6,979 nucleotides of DNA from Planctomycetota bacterium. Lineage in GTDB: Bacteria; Planctomycetota; Phycisphaerae; Phycisphaerales; UBA1924. The stretch spans positions 1 through 6,979 of the forward strand of contig JAEYVB010000281.1 in NCBI GenBank assembly GCA_023429345.1. Reading direction: 5' to 3'. Below are positions 6,340 to 6,979 of the stretch, one piece after another. Every line of letters starts with the position of its first letter. Positions within the stretch are counted from its first letter, which is position 1. Below the pieces are notes generated by a model. The model did not search any database. It was not told the DNA's origin and saw only the letters and a list, made by a program, of their open reading frames with translations. Both the position numbers and the translations under genes were made by a program.

Positions 6340-6345
6340 TACGCT
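6340..6345 (+). promoter_or_regulatory. Candidate -10 box (TACGCT) of upp
   Basis: TACGCT ends 7 bp before the upp ATG at 6353. Its context, GTACGCTG, differs by one base from GTATGCTG before the toroid-protein gene, at almost the same distance from the start codon. Transcription from it would give a leaderless or nearly leaderless upp mRNA. No good -35 is seen. The GGGGCGG that follows could instead be read as a weak ribosome site. Confidence 0.35.
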
Positions 6346-6352
6346 GGGGCGG

Positions 6353-6979
6353 ATGCCCCCAGAGACTCCCGACTTCCCCGGCGTGGTCGTCTTCGATCAC
6401 CCGCTCATCCAGCACAAGCTCACCTACCTCCGCGACGCCTCCACCAGCCACCGCCCCTTCCGCGCGCTCCTCTACCAGATCGCTGGGCTCATGGTCTACG
6501 AAGCCACCCGGACCTACCCCACCGAGTCCATCGAGGTACGCACGCCCATGGAGCGGACCCGCGGCCTGCGCCTCGCCGGCAAGATCACCGTCGTCCCGGT
6601 CCTCCGCGCCGGGCTGGGCATGGCCGAGGGAGTGCTCGAGATGATGCCCGAGGCGCGCGTCGGGCACCTGGGCATGTACCGCGACGAGGCCACGCTCGAG
6701 CCCGTCGCCTACCTGAAGCGGCTCCCGCGCGACCTCAACGCCGGTCCGGTGATGCTCGTCGATCCCATGCTCGCAACCGGCGGATCCTCGAGCGCCGCGA
6801 TCTCGATCCTCCGGCAGGCGGGCGCCGAGGACCTCCGCGTCATCTGCCTGGTCGCCGCGCCCGAGGGCATCCGCCGATTGCAGTCGGACCATCCGGGCCT
6901 GCCGATCTACACCGCGGCGATCGATCGTTGCCTGAACGACCGCGCCTTCATCCTCCCCGGCCTTGGCGACGCCGGAGAC
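6353..6979 (+). CDS. upp: Uracil phosphoribosyltransferase, 3' end cut by the window
   Basis: This cytoplasmic salvage enzyme makes UMP and pyrophosphate from uracil and PRPP. From the ATG at 6353, 209 codons are present with no stop before the window edge. Family landmarks are in order: HKLTYLRDASTSHRPFR (21-37) near the N-terminus, VPVLRAGLGM (81-90), the PRPP-binding loop VDPMLATGGSS (136-146), VAAPEGI (167-173) and the uracil-binding end segment ILPGLGDAGD (200-209). In E. coli Upp only a few residues (KIFGTK) follow that segment, so about five codons and the stop are missing here. All key motifs are intact and the length fits the family (about 208-212). It is divergent from the MBL-fold gene. 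The short, Shine-Dalgarno-poor leader and the TACGCT box suggest a leaderless or short-leader transcript. Confidence 0.95.
   Translation, partial: MPPETPDFPGVVVFDHPLIQHKLTYLRDASTSHRPFRALLYQIAGLMVYEATRTYPTESIEVRTPMERTRGLRLAGKITVVPVLRAGLGMAEGVLEMMPEARVGHLGMYRDEATLEPVAYLKRLPRDLNAGPVMLVDPMLATGGSSSAAISILRQAGAEDLRVICLVAAPEGIRRLQSDHPGLPIYTAAIDRCLNDRAFILPGLGDAGD

Overview
The window is dense, very GC-rich bacterial chromosome carrying ordinary housekeeping and cell-envelope genes, with no mobile element, CRISPR array, rRNA or tRNA that I can see. Third codon positions are strongly G/C-biased, and most starts have little or no Shine-Dalgarno sequence. A planctomycete, most likely a Phycisphaerae-type lineage, is my best guess. 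It rests on the ClpS variant, the secreted toroid-fold (prenyltransferase/squalene-oxidase-like) protein and the PD40-repeat lipoprotein. This is inference from protein character, not from a marker gene.

Layout: an unrecognised protein on the + strand (to 497) runs tail-to-tail into a two-gene minus-strand unit. That unit is a PD40 beta-propeller lipoprotein (2980-1709) followed after a short gap by an M24 aminopeptidase-P-like protein (1689-520). Divergent from the lipoprotein, an RluA-type pseudouridine synthase (about 3003-3664) is followed on the + strand by a secreted alpha/alpha-toroid protein (3694-4869). Tail-to-tail with that, 6 bp away, lies a minus-strand pair: an MBL-fold hydrolase (6255-5278) followed by the Clp adaptor ClpS (5256-4876). 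A 97-bp divergent spacer separates the hydrolase from upp, uracil phosphoribosyltransferase (6353 to the window end), which lacks only its last few codons.

The genes form no single pathway. They cover RNA modification (rluA), pyrimidine salvage (upp), regulated proteolysis (clpS), peptide turnover (M24) and envelope proteins of unknown role (lipoprotein, toroid protein). No non-coding stretch exceeds 100 bp.

The points most worth a second look are these. The rluA gene has no conventional in-frame start, but a one-base shift joins it to an ATG and gives a protein of the expected length. The ClpS N-degron pocket lacks the usual histidine. TANNNT boxes sit 6-7 bp before the ATG of two genes, as expected for leaderless transcripts. 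I found no convincing new multi-gene system.
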